Shown here piece by piece: positions 61,908 to 64,000 of a DNA stretch of 64,000 bases. Below the pieces are notes generated by a model. It ran no database searches. It worked only from the letters and a program-made list of their open reading frames with translations, and was not told the origin of the DNA. The position numbers and the translations under genes are program-made. This DNA is from Salinibacterium sp. ZJ70 (GTDB lineage: Bacteria > Actinomycetota > Actinomycetes > Actinomycetales > Microbacteriaceae): NCBI RefSeq assembly GCF_011751865.2, contig NZ_CP061770.1, forward strand, positions 1,240,001 through 1,304,000, written 5' to 3'. Every line of letters starts with the position of its first letter. The first letter of the stretch is position 1.

Positions 61908-62348
61908 ATGACTCTGACGCTCAATCCGTACATCAATCTGGTCGCCCAGGCGCGGGAAGCACTGGCCCACTACCGGGGGATCTTCGGGGGAGAGGTGAAC
62001 ATGTCGACGTTCGCCGAAGGCGGCGCCCCCGTGGACCCATCAGAGGCGGAGCTGATCATGCACGGGCAGCTCGACACCCCCGACGGCTTCACGCTCATGG
62101 TCTCCGACGTGCCGACCGGCATGCCGCACACCACCGGAACGAGCATCTCGGTGTCGCTCTCGGGTGACGACGGCGAGAAGCTCCGCCGCTTCTGGGACGG
62201 CCTCCTCGAGGGGGGAACGGTCACCGTGCCGCTCGAGACAGCACCCTGGGGCGACGCGTTCGGGATGCTGACGGACCGCTTCGGCGTCGACTGGCTCGTG
62301 AACATCTCCGACCCCGTCGGGGCGCCCGAGCTCGGCGGTCACGACTGA
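61908..62348 (+). CDS. VOC/PhnB-like protein
   Basis: A 146-residue protein (MTLTLNPYINLVAQAREALA) of the vicinal oxygen chelate fold. The HYRGIFGGEVNMSTFAEGGA start and ELIMHGQLDTPDGFTLMVSD middle are typical of PhnB-like members. The C-terminal WGDAFGMLTDRFGVDWLVNI is also typical. The reaction is unknown. GGAGG lies 7 nt before the ATG. A related but broken copy is present at 53527-53625. Confidence 0.88.
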   Translation: MTLTLNPYINLVAQAREALAHYRGIFGGEVNMSTFAEGGAPVDPSEAELIMHGQLDTPDGFTLMVSDVPTGMPHTTGTSISVSLSGDDGEKLRRFWDGLLEGGTVTVPLETAPWGDAFGMLTDRFGVDWLVNISDPVGAPELGGHD

Positions 62349-62428
62349 GCGGCCACCAGCCGGGCCCGTTCCGCCGAACGATCGCGTGGCTGTCGCGCAC
62401 GCGCCTGTTCCGCAGCCTCGGCCCGACG

Positions 62429-62833
62429 ATGATGCCTGCCATCGAGCGGGTGGGGCGGCTGTTCACCGGCACCCGCGGCACGCCCATCAGCGGTGTCATC
62501 GTGCCGTCGCTCACCCTGCACACGGTTGGCGCACGCAGCGGTGAACCGCGCACCACGCCCCTCATGTGCCTGCCCGAGCCCGACGGCACGATCGTCGTCG
62601 TCGGCTCCAACTTCGCCCGCCCCACACACCCCGCGTGGACCTTCAACCTGCTCGCGCATCCGGATGCCGAGATCGACTTCCGCGGTGAGCGTCGCGCCGT
62701 GCGGGCGCAGGTGATCGACGGCTCCGAGCGGGAGGAGGTATGGCAGAGGCTCGAGCAGCAGTGGCCCGGCTATCGCGACTACGAGCGCTCGTCGGGGCGC
62801 GAGCTGCGGATGTTCCGGCTCACGCCGCGCTGA
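62429..62833 (+). CDS. Nitroreductase/deazaflavin-dependent family protein (5' end uncertain)
   Basis: The 134-residue reading shows the split-barrel F420/quinone reductase pattern (LTLHTVGARSGEPRTTPLMC, then PTHPAWTFNLLAHPDAEIDF). In frame upstream, codons from 62345 encode SGHQPGPFRRTIAWLSRTRL FRSLGP, which looks like the missing family N-terminus. No ATG, GTG or TTG is present there. A CTG at 62345 overlaps the stop of the preceding gene as CTGA, so a CTG start giving 162 residues is likely; the conservative start is given here. Confidence 0.75.
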   Translation: MMPAIERVGRLFTGTRGTPISGVIVPSLTLHTVGARSGEPRTTPLMCLPEPDGTIVVVGSNFARPTHPAWTFNLLAHPDAEIDFRGERRAVRAQVIDGSEREEVWQRLEQQWPGYRDYERSSGRELRMFRLTPR

Positions 62834-62850
62834 ACCGCGGCGACCAGCGG

Positions 62851-63132
62851 TCAGCCGGCGCGCATCGCGGCGCGCTCCGGGTGGCGATCGAACCACTCCG
62901 CCACGTACCAGCAGGTGGGGGTGATCGTGCGTCCGGAACGTTCGACGTCGTCGACCGCGAACTGCACGAGCTCCGCCGCATATCCGTGCCCGCGGTGCTG
63001 CGGAACGGTCACCGTGTGGTGGAACACGACGCTCGGGCCCTGGTCGCGGTACTCGAGCACGCTCACGATCGCGCCGTCCTTGCGCATCGTGTAGCGGTGC
63101 GCATCCGGTTCGTGAGTCATCTCGATGGCCAT
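62851..63132 (-). CDS. Small GNAT-like acetyltransferase (YjdJ/Gtn type)
   Basis: A 93-residue protein with the short GNAT core HHTVTVPQHRGHGYAAELVQ (residues 38-57) and the conserved TPTCWYVAEWFDRHPE near the C-terminus. This matches the small yeast Yjdj/GCN5-related family. Such proteins lack the usual N-terminal part of GNAT; substrate unknown. The ATG lies 6 nt after a TACGCT box. It is divergent from the glutathione peroxidase gene. Confidence 0.85.
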   Translation of the reverse strand: MAIEMTHEPDAHRYTMRKDGAIVSVLEYRDQGPSVVFHHTVTVPQHRGHGYAAELVQFAVDDVERSGRTITPTCWYVAEWFDRHPERAAMRAG

Positions 63133-63138
63133 GCGCCC

Positions 63139-63144
63139 AGCGTA
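63139..63144 (-). promoter_or_regulatory. -10 box for the leaderless small GNAT gene
   Basis: TACGCT (minus strand) lies 6 nt before the ATG at 63132. It is only 18 nt from the oppositely oriented TAGCCT box of the peroxidase gene, so the two promoters overlap back to back. Confidence 0.5.
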
Positions 63145-63161
63145 CGCATGGGTCGCCTCGA

Positions 63162-63167
63162 TAGCCT
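63162..63167 (+). promoter_or_regulatory. -10 box for a leaderless glutathione peroxidase transcript
   Basis: TAGCCT lies 6 nt before the GTG at 63174. Confidence 0.5.
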
Positions 63168-63173
63168 GGGGCG

Positions 63174-63671
63174 GTGGGTATTCGAGACATTCCTCTGACG
63201 ACGATCGACGGCCAGGCGACCACCCTCGCCGAGTATGCGGACAAGGCTGTGCTGGTGGTCAACGTCGCCTCGCGCTGCGGCCTCACCCCGCAGTACGAGA
63301 AGCTCGAGCAGCTGCAGCGCGAGTACGGCGACCGCGGTCTCACGGTGCTCGGATTCCCGTGCAACCAGTTCCTCGGCCAGGAGCCGGGCTCCGCTGAGGA
63401 GATCAAGGAGTTCTGCTCCACCACCTACGGCGTCAGCTTCCCGCTCATGGAGAAGGTGCGGGTGAACGGCATCCACAAGCACCCGCTGTACGCCCAGCTC
63501 ACGCAGGTTCCGGACGAGGACGGCAAGGCCGGACGCGTGAAGTGGAACTTCGAGAAGTTCGTCATCGCACCCGATGACACGGTGCACCGCTTCCGTCCGC
63601 AGACGCAGCCGGACGACCCGGCCGTGATCGCCGCGATCGAGTCGGCGTTGCCGGAGGCCGAGTCGGCTTAG
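63174..63671 (+). CDS. Glutathione peroxidase family (thiol peroxidase)
   Basis: A 165-residue peroxidase. The peroxidatic residue is Cys35 in NVASRCGLTPQY, so it is a thiol rather than a selenium enzyme. The resolving/active-site segments GFPCNQFLGQEPGS (near 62-75) and VKWNFEKFVI (near 122-131) supply the Gln and Trp of the catalytic tetrad. Bacterial members of this type usually take electrons from thioredoxin, which is likely here as actinobacteria lack glutathione. The GTG start has no ribosome site. Confidence 0.94.
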   Translation: MGIRDIPLTTIDGQATTLAEYADKAVLVVNVASRCGLTPQYEKLEQLQREYGDRGLTVLGFPCNQFLGQEPGSAEEIKEFCSTTYGVSFPLMEKVRVNGIHKHPLYAQLTQVPDEDGKAGRVKWNFEKFVIAPDDTVHRFRPQTQPDDPAVIAAIESALPEAESA

Positions 63672-63681
63672 CCAGCCACGG

Positions 63682-63701
63682 CCCCCGTCGTCAGACGGGG
63701 G
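63682..63701. terminator. Bidirectional terminator between converging genes
   Basis: A perfect 8-bp stem CCCCCGTC/GACGGGGG with loop GTCA lies 10 nt after the peroxidase stop and overlaps the stop codon of the minus-strand gene. Confidence 0.7.
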
Positions 63702-63999
63702 AGATGTCGGGTGCCGGCATGCCCAGCTCGCGCAGCGCCGCCCGCGCAGCGAGCCAGCCCGACTGCCCGTGCACGCCCGGCCCGGGCGCTGTGGAGGCGG
63801 AGCACAGCCACACACCGGGAAGCGGCGTGCGCCACGGTGTCGCCGAGAGTCGCGGGCGCGCCACGAGCTGACGGAACGACGCCGCGCCTGCCGCGATATC
63901 GCCGCCGACGTCGTTGACGTCGTGCCGTTCCACGTCCTGGGCGCTGCGCGACGACACCGCGAGGATGCGGTCGCGCACCCCCGGAGCGAAGCGCTCGAG
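63691..63999 (-). CDS. Phytoene desaturase-like FAD-dependent oxidoreductase (C-terminal part, 5' partial)
   Basis: The gene runs off the right edge of the window. The visible C-terminal ~100 residues contain the segment RLSATPWRTPLPGVWLCSAS followed by TAPGPGVHGQSGW. This matches the C-terminal FAD-binding end of the CrtI/phytoene desaturase family (GVWLCSASTPPGGGVHGMCG-like). The upstream residues ERFAPGVRDRILA also fit. Substrate and length cannot be told. The stop lies in a hairpin shared with the peroxidase gene. Confidence 0.8.
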   Translation of the reverse strand, partial: LERFAPGVRDRILAVSSRSAQDVERHDVNDVGGDIAAGAASFRQLVARPRLSATPWRTPLPGVWLCSASTAPGPGVHGQSGWLAARAALRELGMPAPDISPV

Positions 64000-64000
64000 C

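Overview
The window is high-GC actinobacterial chromosome, most likely Microbacteriaceae. The evidence is the 16S/23S/5S operon with no tRNA in the spacer, GC-rich codon third positions, GTG and TTG starts, 4-nt ATGA/GTGA gene overlaps, and many genes that begin 6-8 nt after a TAnnnT box (leaderless transcription). The genus cannot be fixed from the sequence alone.

Layout. 1-4.3 kb: end of a 3-ketosteroid-dehydrogenase-like flavoprotein, a SatD-like/membrane protein pair, and tyrS. 4.6-10.2 kb: a complete rrn operon with promoter, pre-rRNA processing stems and terminators. 10.7-20.4 kb: a large housekeeping run: an RGD-repeat protein, HAD phosphatase, tlyA, nadK, recN, pyrG, a NUDIX hydrolase and xerD. 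20.5-30.8 kb: an orphan parA, an inserted pair of ABC exporters, then scpA-scpB-rluB-tyrA-cmk-der. 31-33.2 kb: a four-gene minus-strand operon of two roadblock proteins, a Ras/MglA-like GTPase and a helix-turn-helix protein, resembling a streptomycete conservon without its kinase. 33.4-43.4 kb: ldh, a P1B-type ATPase, an HhH-GPD DNA repair protein, a small lower-GC island flanked by a 32-bp repeat, a UvrA-like ATPase, an MFS transporter, a lipase-like hydrolase and apt. 43.5-49.6 kb: histidine utilisation (an IclR regulator divergent from hutH-hutU-hutG-hutI). 49.7-53.1 kb: arsenic resistance (arsR divergent from a flavoprotein, arsC and acr3) with three visible ArsR-like operators. 53.2-60.4 kb: accessory genes including GNAT acetyltransferases, an ABC-F ATPase behind a three-codon leader ORF, a YCII protein, a luciferase-like oxidoreductase and a DEAD-box helicase. 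60.4-64 kb: an intact IS481-family element with a 6-bp target duplication, tRNA-Pro(GGG) and a partial copy of its 3' end, then small enzymes, glutathione peroxidase and the end of a phytoene-desaturase-like gene.

How genes work together. hutH, hutU, hutI and hutG together can take histidine to glutamate. ArsC reduces arsenate and Acr3 exports arsenite, with ArsR sensing it. xerD, parA, scpA and scpB serve chromosome segregation. The two ABC half-transporters probably form a heterodimer. The GTPase and roadblock proteins probably form one signalling or polarity module.

Signs of gene flux are the IS, a partial tRNA duplication, a truncated HhH-GPD copy, a VOC-family remnant at 53.5 kb and a DUF1905-like remnant at 56.5 kb. 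No CRISPR array, prophage or obvious defence system was seen.
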